Part shown: one piece after another, positions 1-7,860 of the stretch | How the letters are laid out: each line of letters starts with the position of its first letter | Position numbering within the stretch: position 1 is the stretch's first letter | DNA from: AE-B3B sp964543295 | Lineage (GTDB): Bacteria; Aerophobota; Aerophobia; Aerophobales; AE-B3A | Length of the DNA: 15,277 nucleotides | NCBI GenBank assembly: GCA_964543295.1 | Contig: CAZIXA010000050.1 | Span: forward strand, 1 to 15,277 | Reading direction: 5' to 3' | Made by a program: the position numbers and the translations under genes | Notes under the pieces: model-generated | Database searches by the model: none | Seen by the model: only the letters and a program-made list of their open reading frames with translations | What the model was told of the DNA's origin: nothing

Positions 1-3
1 ACC

Positions 4-33
4 CTCTGTATACGACTTACAGAGATATTTTTT
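4..33 (+). terminator. Rho-independent terminator of an off-window gene
   Basis: CTCTGTA (4-10) pairs perfectly with TACAGAG (18-24) around a 7-base loop, and the T-rich run ATATTTTTT follows at 25-33. This is the standard layout of an intrinsic terminator for a plus-strand gene lying left of the window. It abuts the end of the minus-strand gene whose stop codon is at 32-34, so the two units converge here. The stem is short, so efficiency is uncertain. Confidence 0.6.
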
Positions 34-277
34 ACCAGGCACTGTCGAACGGGAGTTGGTATGCCCTTGCAGGATTGGCTATTTCCTCAGCAATTTCCTC
101 TTCTCCGGGAAAAAGAAAAGTGCTTGTTATAAAGAGTATTAAACAAACACTAGCTCCAAAAATATGCAGTCCTGATCTTCTATTTAAGAACGTGCTAGGA
201 ATAAAAGCATAGGCAGCAAAAATAAGAAAACCAAAAAGGCCGATTATCCCGGTTATATTCCAAAGAGATTGCCACAT
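32..277 (-). CDS. Small two-helix membrane protein, unknown function
   Basis: An 81-residue protein from an ATG at 277. Two hydrophobic segments are visible: residues about 7-27 (ITGIIGLFGFLIFAAYAFIP) and about 36-57 (GLHIFGASVCLILFITSTFL), separated by a short basic loop (NRRSG). An acidic, probably soluble tail (GEEEIAEEIANP) follows. The loop charge suggests a helical hairpin with the loop in the cytoplasm. No family is recognised. No strong Shine-Dalgarno precedes the start (only AAAG), which lowers confidence, but composition and hydrophobic pattern are those of a real small membrane protein. It is transcribed away from htrA, with 418 bases between them. Confidence 0.55.
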   Translation of the reverse strand: MWQSLWNITGIIGLFGFLIFAAYAFIPSTFLNRRSGLHIFGASVCLILFITSTFLFPGEEEIAEEIANPARAYQLPFDSAW

Positions 278-618
278 TGTAGATTCTTTAACTTTTTATA
301 TTGAGAATTCATCCTCTTTTTAGGGAATTTTAGTACAAAGTTAAGCCTATCGGAAGTTTAGATAACCAGGTAAAGCTCGTTGGAGTTAAACATCCCCCCT
401 CAAGGTAAAATTGTCCTTGCCCAGGGATATATTTTGGTCAAGGGACATTAATGAGTTAATAGATAGATTCGGTATCAAGATATCAAAATATCCGAGTGTG
501 GCAAAACTTTGTTCTTTCGTATTTGTCGTCTAGACCTCTTTTACTTTCTTCTTGAAGTAATAATTCCTGCTATGATTCTTCCTTGGAAAGTGTACAATAT
601 CGTTGTAGCCAAAGAAAA
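278..618. other. Intergenic stretch without recognisable gene
   Basis: AT-rich spacer between the divergent small membrane protein gene and the promoter of the protease gene. No frame of convincing coding character was found. The only clear signal is the promoter at its right end. It must also hold any promoter of the minus-strand gene, but none stands out. Confidence 0.5.
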
Positions 619-646
619 TTGACATTCGTAAGAGGAGCCCTATAAT
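619..646 (+). promoter_or_regulatory. Sigma-70 type promoter for the HtrA-like protease gene
   Basis: TTGACA at 619-624 and TATAAT at 641-646 match both consensus hexamers exactly with a 16-base spacer. A transcript would begin near 653 and give a leader of about 43 bases before the ATG at 696, which has an AAGGAGG ribosome binding site. An exact match suggests strong, housekeeping-type expression rather than a purely alternative-sigma stress promoter. This is a sequence match only. Confidence 0.75.
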
Positions 647-695
647 AGTGCCTGCCATAAATAGAACGTGAAAAACAATAAAAAAGGAGGGTACA

Positions 696-1739
696 ATGTT
701 TACCTTGTTAAGAAAAGGATGGAGAGTGGGGTTAGTAGTGGGAATGGTGGCCTTGGCACTGGGGGTGGTAAGCGCGGTTGTTTTTTCTGAAGGAACGGGG
801 GAACCAACGGTCTCTTCTCTTCAGAAAACTCTAATCCAGGCATCAGAAGATGTTGCTCCAGCTGTGGTAAACGTCCGGGTAGTGCAACTTACCTACGATA
901 TGTTTCTAAATGTCGTTCCTCAGGAGGGGCTGGGATCAGGTATCATCTTCAGCAAAGAAGGATACATCCTTACCAATGAACATGTTATCCATAAGGCAAA
1001 AGAGATTAAAGTCCTGTTACCTGATGGGAGAGAGTTTGATGGAAAACTGGTTGGTTCTGACCCCAGAACTGATCTTGCGGTGGTAAAGATTAAAGCGAAG
1101 GATATTCCTTTGGCAAAGCTCGGCAAATCAGATACCTTAAAACCAGCAGAGTTCTGTATCGCTATCGGCAATCCTTTTGGATTGCAAAACACAGTCACAT
1201 TTGGTGTGATAAGTGCAATTGGAAGGCATATCCAGGAGTCCCCAGAGAAGATTCTCGAGAATCTCATTCAGACCGATGCTGCCATCAACCCGGGAAATAG
1301 TGGTGGACCATTGATAAATATTCAGGGGGAAGTTATCGGAATCAATACGGCCATTATTCCTTACGCTCAGGGTATAGGATTTGCCATCCCTATAAATACA
1401 GCTAAAGATATCATGGATGAACTCATTAAGTACGGAAAGGTAATAAGACCCTGGTTGGGAATATACTTTCTCCCGGTCACTCCTCAAGTCAAAGCGAGGT
1501 TTAATCTTACTGTGGATAGCGGCCTCTATGTAGCCAAAGTGGTTGCTGGAGGTCCAGCTGATAAAGGAGGGATCAAGGAAGGGAATATTATTGTCAAGAT
1601 GAACGGTAAGGATGTAAAAACATATGAGGATGTTCAGGAAATCATGAAGAAAATGAAAGTGGGAGAACAAATAACTCTGGTATGCGTCAGGCAAGGTGAA
1701 TATAAGAAGATCCAGCTCAAGCTGGGAGAGATGCCTTAA
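696..1739 (+). CDS. htrA: HtrA/DegP-type trypsin-like serine protease with one PDZ domain
   Basis: A 347-residue envelope quality-control protease that degrades misfolded exported proteins. Residues about 11-30 form a hydrophobic signal or membrane anchor, so the catalytic part should face outward. The triad is complete: His96 in TNEHVIH, Asp126 in DPRTDLAVV and Ser202 in NPGNSGGPL. Other family marks are GSGIIF before the His, and IGNPFG and GIGFAIP around the active site. One PDZ domain fills about 250-345, starting RPWLGI and with the later GPADKGGIKEGNIIV segment, so this is a one-PDZ DegS/HtrA-like architecture rather than two-PDZ DegP. The ATG follows AAGGAGG at good spacing. It appears monocistronic: 229 bases with a hairpin separate it from the ATPase gene. 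Confidence 0.93.
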   Translation: MFTLLRKGWRVGLVVGMVALALGVVSAVVFSEGTGEPTVSSLQKTLIQASEDVAPAVVNVRVVQLTYDMFLNVVPQEGLGSGIIFSKEGYILTNEHVIHKAKEIKVLLPDGREFDGKLVGSDPRTDLAVVKIKAKDIPLAKLGKSDTLKPAEFCIAIGNPFGLQNTVTFGVISAIGRHIQESPEKILENLIQTDAAINPGNSGGPLINIQGEVIGINTAIIPYAQGIGFAIPINTAKDIMDELIKYGKVIRPWLGIYFLPVTPQVKARFNLTVDSGLYVAKVVAGGPADKGGIKEGNIIVKMNGKDVKTYEDVQEIMKKMKVGEQITLVCVRQGEYKKIQLKLGEMP

Positions 1740-1791
1740 GAGAAGATGAATGATTATGAATCTGAAGACCTATTCTGTAGGTTAGCTCATT

Positions 1792-1826
1792 TCCAGCCGG
1801 GGAATGCTTCCACTTCTCCGGCTGGA
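1792..1826. terminator. Strong hairpin after the protease gene
   Basis: TCCAGCCGG (1792-1800) pairs perfectly with CCGGCTGGA (1818-1826), a 9-bp GC-rich stem around a 17-base loop, 52 bases after the protease stop codon. No T-run follows, so it may be an RNA-stabilising 3' end or a factor-dependent stop rather than a classical intrinsic terminator. A second, weaker stem (CCGGC 1898-1902 with GCCGG 1916-1920) lies further on, before the ATPase ribosome binding site. Confidence 0.4.
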
Positions 1827-1968
1827 GACCAGGGGTGCATTAACGCTATCGTTTAATGAGCTGTATCACTTCTACCTTTAAGTAACATTTTTTCCCGCCG
1901 GCAAGGTGTAGGACAGCCGGGCACAATTTTTCCTGAAGATATGCACTTTTCATGAGGAGGTATCCACG

Positions 1969-4416
1969 ATGAACCAGAGTTCAATGAGCATGGAGGAGGC
2001 AAACAAGACACCTGTTGATGATCTTTTGAAGAGATTGTCCACAAGCAAGAAGGGGCTTTCCTCCTCTGAAGTAAAGAACCGGCTTGAACAATACGGCCCC
2101 AATGACATTCCTGAGAAAAAAGTCAACCCAGCTTTAAAATTCCTGAGTTATTTCTGGGGTCCGATCCCCTGGATGATTGAAGCTGCAATCATTATTTCGG
2201 GAATCATTCACCGCTGGGAGGATTTCTGGTTAATCTTTAGCCTTCTCCTGTTGAACGCAATGGTCGGATTCTGGCAGGAACACAAGGCGGACAATGCCAT
2301 TGAGCTTCTGAAAAAGAAACTCTCACCCAATGCCAGGGTACTGAGGGATGATAAATGGAAGGAGGTACCTGCAAGAGAGCTTGTGCCGGGAGATATTGTA
2401 CGTGTGCGTCTTGGTGATATTGTTCCTGCTGACCTGAAACTTCTGGACGGTGATTATCTGCAGGTGGATGAGGCAGCCCTCACTGGAGAGTCTTTGCCTG
2501 TAGAAAAACATACCGGTGATGTTGGCTACGATGGTTCTGTTGTTCGCCAGGGAGAAATGGATGCACTGGTGGTTACCACTGGAATGAATACTTATTTTGG
2601 TAAGACAACCAGGCTTGTGCAGGAGGCAAAAACCCAGAGCCACTTCCAAAGGGCAGTTCTCAAAATCGGCAATTATTTAATTGTGCTTGCCTGTATGCTG
2701 GTAACAGTTATTTTTCTGGTGGGATTATTTCGTCATGAAAGCATTCCAGAGATTCTTCAGTTTGCACTGGTTCTCACGGTGGCAGCAATACCGGCGGCTC
2801 TACCGGCGGTTCTTTCGGTTACCATGGCCATCGGTGCAATAGCCTTGGCCAAAAAAGAGGCCATCGTGAGTAAACTGGTGGCCATTGAGGAGATGGCGGG
2901 TATGGATGTACTTTGCTCTGATAAGACCGGGACTATCACTACCAACCAGCTCACCGTTGGTCAGGTAAACCCGTACTCAGGATTTACGGATGAGGATGTA
3001 CTATTGTTTTCTACTTTAGCCTCCAGAGAAGAGGACCAGGACCCCATTGATACTACCATTATTACAAAAGCAAAGACGGTTAAAAAAGTTACTGACAGGC
3101 TCAATCAGTATAAGATAACTGAGTTCAAACCCTTTGATCCGGTTTCCAAGCGTACGGAGGCCACTGTAGAAGATGTTGATGGCAAACATTTCAAAGTGTC
3201 CAAAGGTGCACCTCAGGTAATTTTATCGCTGGTATCCAATAAAGAAGAGATCAGTAGCAGGATTGAGGAAGATGTTGACTCCTTTGCTAGTAAAGGATAT
3301 CGCGCATTGGGTGTAGCTGTGACCAATGGGGATGGAAAATGGCAATTTGTTGGTCTTATTACCCTTTATAATCCACCACGTGAGGATTCAGCAGCAACCA
3401 TAAAAACAGCTCAATCTATGGGTGTTAAAACAAAAATGGTGACCGGTGACCATGTTGCCGTTGCCAAAGAGATTGCAAGAGAGGTAAACCTCGGCACCAA
3501 CATCGTACCTGCCTCTTCTTTTTTGGATAAATCCGATCGACAGGCTCAAGTCATTGTTGATAATGCGGATGGCTTCGCTCAAGTTTTCCCTGAACATAAG
3601 TACCACATTGTGGAACTTCTCCAAAAAGAGGAGCACATTGTTGGTATGACCGGAGACGGGGTCAATGATGCCCCTGCTCTGAAAAAGGCTGACATAGGAA
3701 TTGCTGTTGAGGGAGCAACTGATGCAGCAAAATCTGCTGCCGATATTGTTCTCACAAAATCCGGTCTTTCAGTGATAATTGACGCCATCAAGGAGGCTCG
3801 CAAAATATTCCAGCGGATGAGTAATTACTCTATCTATCGCATTGCTGAAACCATTCGGGTGCTGCTCTTTATTACCCTATCGGTTATTGTATTTCAATTT
3901 TACCCTGTTACCGCTCTGATGATCATTCTGCTGGCAATTTTAAATGACCTTCCCATAATCACCATATCTTATGATAACGTCAAATACTCTAATGAACCGG
4001 AAAAATGGAACATGAGGACACTGTTGAGCATTGCTACCTTGCTGGGGACCATTGGAGTATTATTTACCTTCGGAATGCTCTATATCGGAAAAGATCTCTT
4101 TCACTTAACCCCCGGGGTTCTGCAGTCTTTGATGTATCTTAAGCTCTCTGTGGCAGGTCATATGACAGTTTTCATGGCTCGAACAAGAGGTCCTTTCTGG
4201 TCAGTAAAACCGGCCAAACCCTTATTCATGGCAGTCGCATTAACACAGCTCACTGCAACACTCATCACTGTGTATGGCATCTTGCTGCCAGCAATGGGGT
4301 GGGGATTAGCGCTTCTTATCTGGGGATATGCCTTCACTGAACTGGTGGTAACCGATGCCCTAAAGGTTCGTTTTTACGAGCTCCTGGACCACAAGGATGT
4401 AAGGTTTCACAGATAA
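1969..4416 (+). CDS. Plasma-membrane type proton-pumping P-type ATPase (P3A)
   Basis: An 815-residue ion pump that couples ATP hydrolysis to H+ export. The cation-transporter N-terminal segment (about 10-60) is followed by M1-M2 (PIPWMIEAA at 66-74). The actuator motif is TGES at 172-175. M4 has PAALPAVLS, and the phosphorylated aspartate is D318 in DKTGT. Nucleotide-binding KGAP is at 412-415, TGDH at 492-495 and the hinge GDGVNDAPA at 562-570. M6 carries ILNDLPIITISYDN; D660 aligns with the proton-binding Asp of plant and fungal H+-ATPases, which supports H+ over Ca2+ or K+ as the substrate. The protein ends soon after the last helices (RFYELLDHKDVRFHR), so it lacks the long autoinhibitory C-terminus of plant pumps, as in known bacterial and archaeal homologues. 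Start: ATG 8 bases after GAGGAGG. The gene is intact. Confidence 0.93.
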   Translation: MNQSSMSMEEANKTPVDDLLKRLSTSKKGLSSSEVKNRLEQYGPNDIPEKKVNPALKFLSYFWGPIPWMIEAAIIISGIIHRWEDFWLIFSLLLLNAMVGFWQEHKADNAIELLKKKLSPNARVLRDDKWKEVPARELVPGDIVRVRLGDIVPADLKLLDGDYLQVDEAALTGESLPVEKHTGDVGYDGSVVRQGEMDALVVTTGMNTYFGKTTRLVQEAKTQSHFQRAVLKIGNYLIVLACMLVTVIFLVGLFRHESIPEILQFALVLTVAAIPAALPAVLSVTMAIGAIALAKKEAIVSKLVAIEEMAGMDVLCSDKTGTITTNQLTVGQVNPYSGFTDEDVLLFSTLASREEDQDPIDTTIITKAKTVKKVTDRLNQYKITEFKPFDPVSKRTEATVEDVDGKHFKVSKGAPQVILSLVSNKEEISSRIEEDVDSFASKGYRALGVAVTNGDGKWQFVGLITLYNPPREDSAATIKTAQSMGVKTKMVTGDHVAVAKEIAREVNLGTNIVPASSFLDKSDRQAQVIVDNADGFAQVFPEHKYHIVELLQKEEHIVGMTGDGVNDAPALKKADIGIAVEGATDAAKSAADIVLTKSGLSVIIDAIKEARKIFQRMSNYSIYRIAETIRVLLFITLSVIVFQFYPVTALMIILLAILNDLPIITISYDNVKYSNEPEKWNMRTLLSIATLLGTIGVLFTFGMLYIGKDLFHLTPGVLQSLMYLKLSVAGHMTVFMARTRGPFWSVKPAKPLFMAVALTQLTATLITVYGILLPAMGWGLALLIWGYAFTELVVTDALKVRFYELLDHKDVRFHR

Positions 4417-4431
4417 ACAGCAATGACACAC

Positions 4432-4445
4432 ATTTTCATGAAAAT
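4432..4445. promoter_or_regulatory. Perfect 14-base palindrome between the ATPase and glycosyltransferase genes
   Basis: ATTTTCATGAAAAT is identical to its reverse complement. It sits 16 bases after the ATPase stop and 27 bases before the next ATG. A dimeric regulator's operator is possible, and so is chance in an AT-rich spacer. The two genes are only 56 bases apart and may share a transcript. Confidence 0.3.
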
Positions 4446-4472
4446 AACAAATAGCACATTAAGGAGCATGTA

Positions 4473-5759
4473 ATGAAAAATGCTAAGAAAGACAAAAACA
4501 AAAAACATATTGGATTTATTGCCACCCGATTAGCCGGCACTGATGGAGTGTCGCTGGAGACAGCAAAGTGGGCCAGCATCTTGGAGGAAGAAGGTTATCG
4601 TTGCTTTTATATGGCTGGCGAGCTTGATAGACCGACTGATCGGTCGCTCCTTGTTGAAGAGGCACACTTTGAGCATCCTCTCATTCAGGAGATGTCTCAA
4701 CAGTGCTTTGGCGTCACAGTTAGAAAGCCCTCTGTCACTAAAAAGATCCATCAAATAAGAGGTGAACTAAAAAGACGTATTCATGAGTTCATTCGGGATT
4801 TCAAAATTGACCTCCTTGTGGTGGAAAATGCTTTAAGTATCCCTATGAATATTCCTCTGGGGATTGCTATCACTGAGGTGATTGCTGAGACGGGTATTCC
4901 TACCATTGGTCATCACCACGATTTTCTCTGGGAAAGAAAAAGATTCTTGGTAAATGCTGTCTGGGACTATCTTAATATGAGCTTCCCCCCTAACTTTCCC
5001 TCTATCCAGCATGTGGTGATAAACTCCTCACAAGAGGAGCAATTGAGTTTTAGGAAAGGTATATCATCGACCCTCATCCCCAATGTGATGGATTTTGAAA
5101 ATCCACCTTCAATTGATGATTACTCCTCTGACATACGGATCTCTCTTGGCCTCAAGGATGACGAGTTTTTGGTCCTACAGCCGACAAGGGTGGTGGAGCG
5201 TAAACATATAGAGGATTCTATAGAGCTGGTAAGCCGATTGAATCGTGGGGGAATAAAAGCAAGACTTGTTATCTCGTATGCCTCAGGAGATGAAGGCCAT
5301 GAATATGAGATGAGACTGCGTGATTATTCATCGCTTACGAATGTCGACACCCTTTTCATATCTGATATTATTAAATCCTACAGAGGGAAAACTTTGGATG
5401 CAAGAAAGATATACACCCCTGAGGATGTCTATCATCACGCAGACCTTGTTACCTATCCATCAAGCATTGAGGGATTCGGCAACGCCTTTCTCGAGGCTAT
5501 TTATTTTCGCAGACCAATTGTGGTTAACGATTATTCTGTGTATGTTACCGATATCAAGCCCAAAGGGTTCAAGGTTATTGAACTTCCTGATTATGTTGAT
5601 TCCAGAGCTGTTGAGCTCACCAAAAAAGTTCTTAAAGATCCTGCCCTGACAAAAGAGATGGTTGAGTATAACTATGAGCTGGGTAAAAAGTACTTCTCCT
5701 ACTCTGTTCTGGAAAGAAAATTGAAGCTGTTACTTGCCAACTATTTCGGGTTAAAGTAA
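4473..5759 (+). CDS. GT4 glycosyltransferase, mannosylglucosylglycerate synthase-like
   Basis: A 428-residue GT-B retaining glycosyltransferase. The N-terminal acceptor domain opens with IGFIATRLAGTDGVSLE (13-29) and contains the distinctive GHHHDFLWERKRF (146-158). The C-terminal nucleotide-sugar domain shows LQPTRVVERKHIEDSIELV (235-253) and the GT4 acidic motif YPSSIEGFGNAFLEAIYF (328-345) with Glu333 and Glu341. From memory of the family these blocks match proteins annotated as mannosylglucosylglycerate synthase, which move a mannosyl unit from GDP-mannose to glucosylglycerate to make a compatible solute. The substrate is inferred, not shown. ATG follows AAGGAG by 6 bases. No glucosylglycerate synthase or phosphatase gene lies nearby. 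Cytosolic, no signal peptide. Immediately downstream is a truncated acetate kinase gene. Confidence 0.75.
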   Translation: MKNAKKDKNKKHIGFIATRLAGTDGVSLETAKWASILEEEGYRCFYMAGELDRPTDRSLLVEEAHFEHPLIQEMSQQCFGVTVRKPSVTKKIHQIRGELKRRIHEFIRDFKIDLLVVENALSIPMNIPLGIAITEVIAETGIPTIGHHHDFLWERKRFLVNAVWDYLNMSFPPNFPSIQHVVINSSQEEQLSFRKGISSTLIPNVMDFENPPSIDDYSSDIRISLGLKDDEFLVLQPTRVVERKHIEDSIELVSRLNRGGIKARLVISYASGDEGHEYEMRLRDYSSLTNVDTLFISDIIKSYRGKTLDARKIYTPEDVYHHADLVTYPSSIEGFGNAFLEAIYFRRPIVVNDYSVYVTDIKPKGFKVIELPDYVDSRAVELTKKVLKDPALTKEMVEYNYELGKKYFSYSVLERKLKLLLANYFGLK

Positions 5760-5783
5760 AGTGTTTTTGCTGTGGAGTGTGTC

Positions 5784-5897
5784 TTGAAAAATAAGTTGTA
5801 TCGTATCTTAACGGTCAATAGCGGGTCCTCAAGTATAAAATTTTCCTTGTACCACATGGGACAAGCAGAAAGGAAAATACTTCCGGGACAAACATAG
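5784..5897 (+). pseudogene. ackA: Acetate kinase, N-terminal remnant
   Basis: From a TTG at 5784 a 37-codon frame reads RILTVNSGSSSIKFSLYHM and then AERKIL before TAG at 5895. The N-x-GSSS-x-K-x-x-L block is the N-terminal phosphate-binding signature of acetate kinase, which converts acetyl phosphate and ADP to acetate and ATP. A full protein is about 400 residues, so over 90 percent is missing. Right after the stop lies the end of an IS3/IS481-type transposase remnant on the other strand, so truncation by insertion or deletion is the likely cause. Homology may run a few codons past the stop (GIGQNG), leaving the exact breakpoint uncertain. Confidence 0.75.
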
Positions 5898-6030
5898 GGA
5901 ATCGGTCAAAATGGCCTGCCCCCATTAATTGTATCACTTTCTAAGTTATAGTCACGGGAACGACAATCTCGGGAGTAGGTCGCCAGTGACTAAGAGCACT
6001 GTGCGGCCCTGCCTGATTAAGTTTCTCTTG
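5898..6030 (-). mobile_element. Insertion sequence remnant: C-terminal tail of an IS3/IS481-type transposase
   Basis: On the minus strand residues reading WQEKLNQAGPHSALSHWRP then TPEIVVPVTIT end at a TAG at 5941-5943. This matches the usual C-terminus of DDE (rve-core) transposases, consensus N-x-x-RPHSALGYRPPAPE, with R replaced by G. The catalytic core is absent: upstream homology stops at about 6030, where the dispersed repeat begins. The segment 5898-5940 is probably the non-coding end of the element, meeting the broken acetate kinase gene. It is inactive. Family assignment is by motif only. Confidence 0.55.
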
Positions 6031-6070
6031 CCACATCCAAAACCCAGATTGACAAGTGCTGAGATTTGGC
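6031..6070 (+). repeat. Dispersed direct repeat, copy A
   Basis: First copy of a short repeat found in the right 9 kb. The shared core is GATTGACAA (6047-6055), six variable bases, then AGATTTGGC (6062-6070). The upstream TCCAAAACCCA is partly shared with other copies. It separates the transposase tail from the serine recombinase remnant. An inverted half copy CCAAATCT lies at 6121-6128, so AGATTTGG (6062-6069) and that octamer form an inverted pair 51 bases apart. Confidence 0.7.
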
Positions 6071-6143
6071 CTGGGGTGCTCTAACCTAGTGCTGGAACGG
6101 TATGTCGTAGATTGGGATCTCCAAATCTGTCCCGGAAAAAGTT

Positions 6144-6482
6144 CTAATGTTGTATCGTCCCCGCCCCGCAGGGGAGCCAATATTGAGTTTTGCTATGTTG
6201 AGCGATAACATCAAACGGTGTCTTTAGCTCAAATAAAAGCTTTCGGTCATTGAGGACACAGTTCTGAAGTAAGAAGTTTAGGAGTGCTCGTTTTTCGTTT
6301 ACTTCAGAACTTTTGAAGATTTCCAAGGCTCTACTTGAGAGGTCTAATACAGTCGCAGCCGTAATACAGAAGCTTTCGTCTGCTTTGCTATGTTCTTCCA
6401 TCTGCAACAATAAATCTTCCTGTTTTTCCTTGTATTCTTTTAACTTTTTGTCATACATTTCCTGAGTAATTCTCCCTCCCAA
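6144..6482 (-). pseudogene. Serine recombinase (large resolvase/invertase type), C-terminal fragment
   Basis: The 112-codon frame reads GRITQEMYDKKLKEYKEKQE, then a coiled-coil-like helix, AATVLDLSSRALEIFKSSEV, EKRALLNFLLQNCVLNDRK, LLFELKTPFDVI and QYWLP. This order is typical of the C-terminal zinc-ribbon/coiled-coil tail region of large serine recombinases found on integrative elements and prophages. The resolvase catalytic domain with its nucleophilic serine is missing. A stop codon precedes the first codon, so the gene is 5'-truncated and catalytically dead. The last residues (CGAGTIQH) look non-homologous. It points to a past integrative element at this locus. Confidence 0.75.
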
Positions 6483-6563
6483 GCCCTATCCAACTTATGT
6501 TAACTAAACAAAGGATACTGTTTTTGTTGATTTCCATTTAAGAAGTAACAAAGGGAAAGCAAG

Positions 6564-6591
6564 TTGACAAGAAAAGAGACTTTGTCATAAA
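6564..6591 (+). promoter_or_regulatory. Candidate promoter for the GT-A glycosyltransferase gene
   Basis: TTGACA at 6564-6569 matches the -35 consensus. After a 16-base spacer CATAAA at 6586-6591 matches 4 of 6 -10 positions. The start codon is 33 bases further on at 6625. The first bases (TTGACAAG) resemble the dispersed repeat, but the rest does not, so it is not counted as a copy. Confidence 0.45.
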
Positions 6592-6624
6592 TAGTTTGGT
6601 TAAGTAGCCGAGGGAGGATAAGCA

Positions 6625-7821
6625 TTGAAAAGCATGACCTTGGTTATTCCCACATACTGGGGACCCCCAGAAGGATCATCGCCCGTTAAAGAGGAAATCG
6701 TTTTTGACCATCCAACTCCCCTGAATAAAGAAGGAACGCTGGGCCGCCTGTTAGCCAGTTTAGAGTCAATGGATAGCAGAGAATTCAAAATGGTTATTGT
6801 GGCCGTGGCCACCACCCCTCGGCTCACGAATAATGCCATATCAAAGATAGAAGAAATAATCGAACCCCATAGGGAAAGATACGATATTTCTCTTTTACAC
6901 AGCCAAAATCTTGACAGGCTAAGAAGTACTCTTATTCATAAACAAGGTGTATCAAAGGCAACATCTGAGCTCATCAGTCTCGGAAACTATCCGGCGGTGC
7001 GGAATATGTGTTCCCTAGCCGGTATCCTCAACGGGAGTGAAATAACCGTGTTTCTCGATGATGATGAAGTCATCACCGATAGTAGATTCTTAAGCAAAGT
7101 CCAAGAGTTCATTGGCACTGAACATCAAGGCCACCTGATTGAAGCAGTAGCCGGATATTACCTCCAACCTCATAGCTATAAGCTTGATGTGAGTAAGGTA
7201 CCTGCCTGGCGCAAGCCCTACTGGAACAATGTATCGGCTATGAATGAGGCGTTTGAACTAGTTATTGGAAGTCCTCCCCGGCTAACACCTACTTCCTTCG
7301 TCTTCGGGGGTAATATGGTTATTCATCGTAACATCTCAATGAAGATCCCCTTTGACCCCCTTATTACTCGAGGAGAGGACATTGATTTTCTCATCAATCT
7401 TAGAATCAACAGGATAACCTTCTGGCTCGATAGGAAGTTATATATTCAACATCTGCCGCCGAAATTTTCCCGGCCAGCTTGGAAGAGTTTACGTGAGGAC
7501 ATAAGGCGATTCCTGTATGAGAGAAAAAAAGTGATGGATCACCAAGGAATAGAAGGTATTAGTCAAAAGGAGTTGATGCCCTATCCAGGTATGTTCCTCG
7601 GTCCAGATCTGGAGGAACGGATTACAAGGACAAGCAAGCTTTTGAAGGAGCAATACAAAAAGCTGTCAGATGAGCAGGGAATCGATGAGTGCGACGTAAA
7701 TATAAAACTAGCAAAGAACAATCCGTTTAAGGATATCGATACCCGTGCTTCGTTCAGGGATCTCACTGAGAGGTGGCAGGAGTTAACCAGAAAAGTGGTA
7801 GCTCGGGGGATTCCGGAGTAA
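6625..7821 (+). CDS. GT-A fold glycosyltransferase (GT2-like)
   Basis: A 398-residue nucleotide-sugar dependent glycosyltransferase, cytosolic. It opens with the beta-strand MTLVIPTY (4-11) typical of GT-A enzymes. VFLDDDEVI (142-150) supplies the metal-binding DxD (D145-D147). FGGNMVIHR (227-235) and RGEDIDFLINLR (249-260) give the later acidic acceptor-side motif, and H276 in YIQHLPP is the usual late metal ligand. The C-terminal 100 residues are charged and helical. Start: TTG at 6625 lies 7 bases after AGGGAGG, while the ATG at 6634 would be 16 bases away, so TTG is preferred. With the following GT4 gene (39 bases on) it forms a two-gene glycosylation unit. Donor and acceptor are unknown: glycan, glycolipid and solute synthesis are all possible. 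Confidence 0.8.
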   Translation: MKSMTLVIPTYWGPPEGSSPVKEEIVFDHPTPLNKEGTLGRLLASLESMDSREFKMVIVAVATTPRLTNNAISKIEEIIEPHRERYDISLLHSQNLDRLRSTLIHKQGVSKATSELISLGNYPAVRNMCSLAGILNGSEITVFLDDDEVITDSRFLSKVQEFIGTEHQGHLIEAVAGYYLQPHSYKLDVSKVPAWRKPYWNNVSAMNEAFELVIGSPPRLTPTSFVFGGNMVIHRNISMKIPFDPLITRGEDIDFLINLRINRITFWLDRKLYIQHLPPKFSRPAWKSLREDIRRFLYERKKVMDHQGIEGISQKELMPYPGMFLGPDLEERITRTSKLLKEQYKKLSDEQGIDECDVNIKLAKNNPFKDIDTRASFRDLTERWQELTRKVVARGIPE

Positions 7822-7860
7822 AACTTACTTCCCCCTAGTTAGCATAAGGCGGGATCGCGT

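Noticed and set aside
1137..1694. 185-codon minus-strand open frame inside htrA
   Set aside because: It is antisense to a protease with a full catalytic triad, lacks a ribosome binding site and has no protein motif; it mirrors the codon pattern of the real gene.
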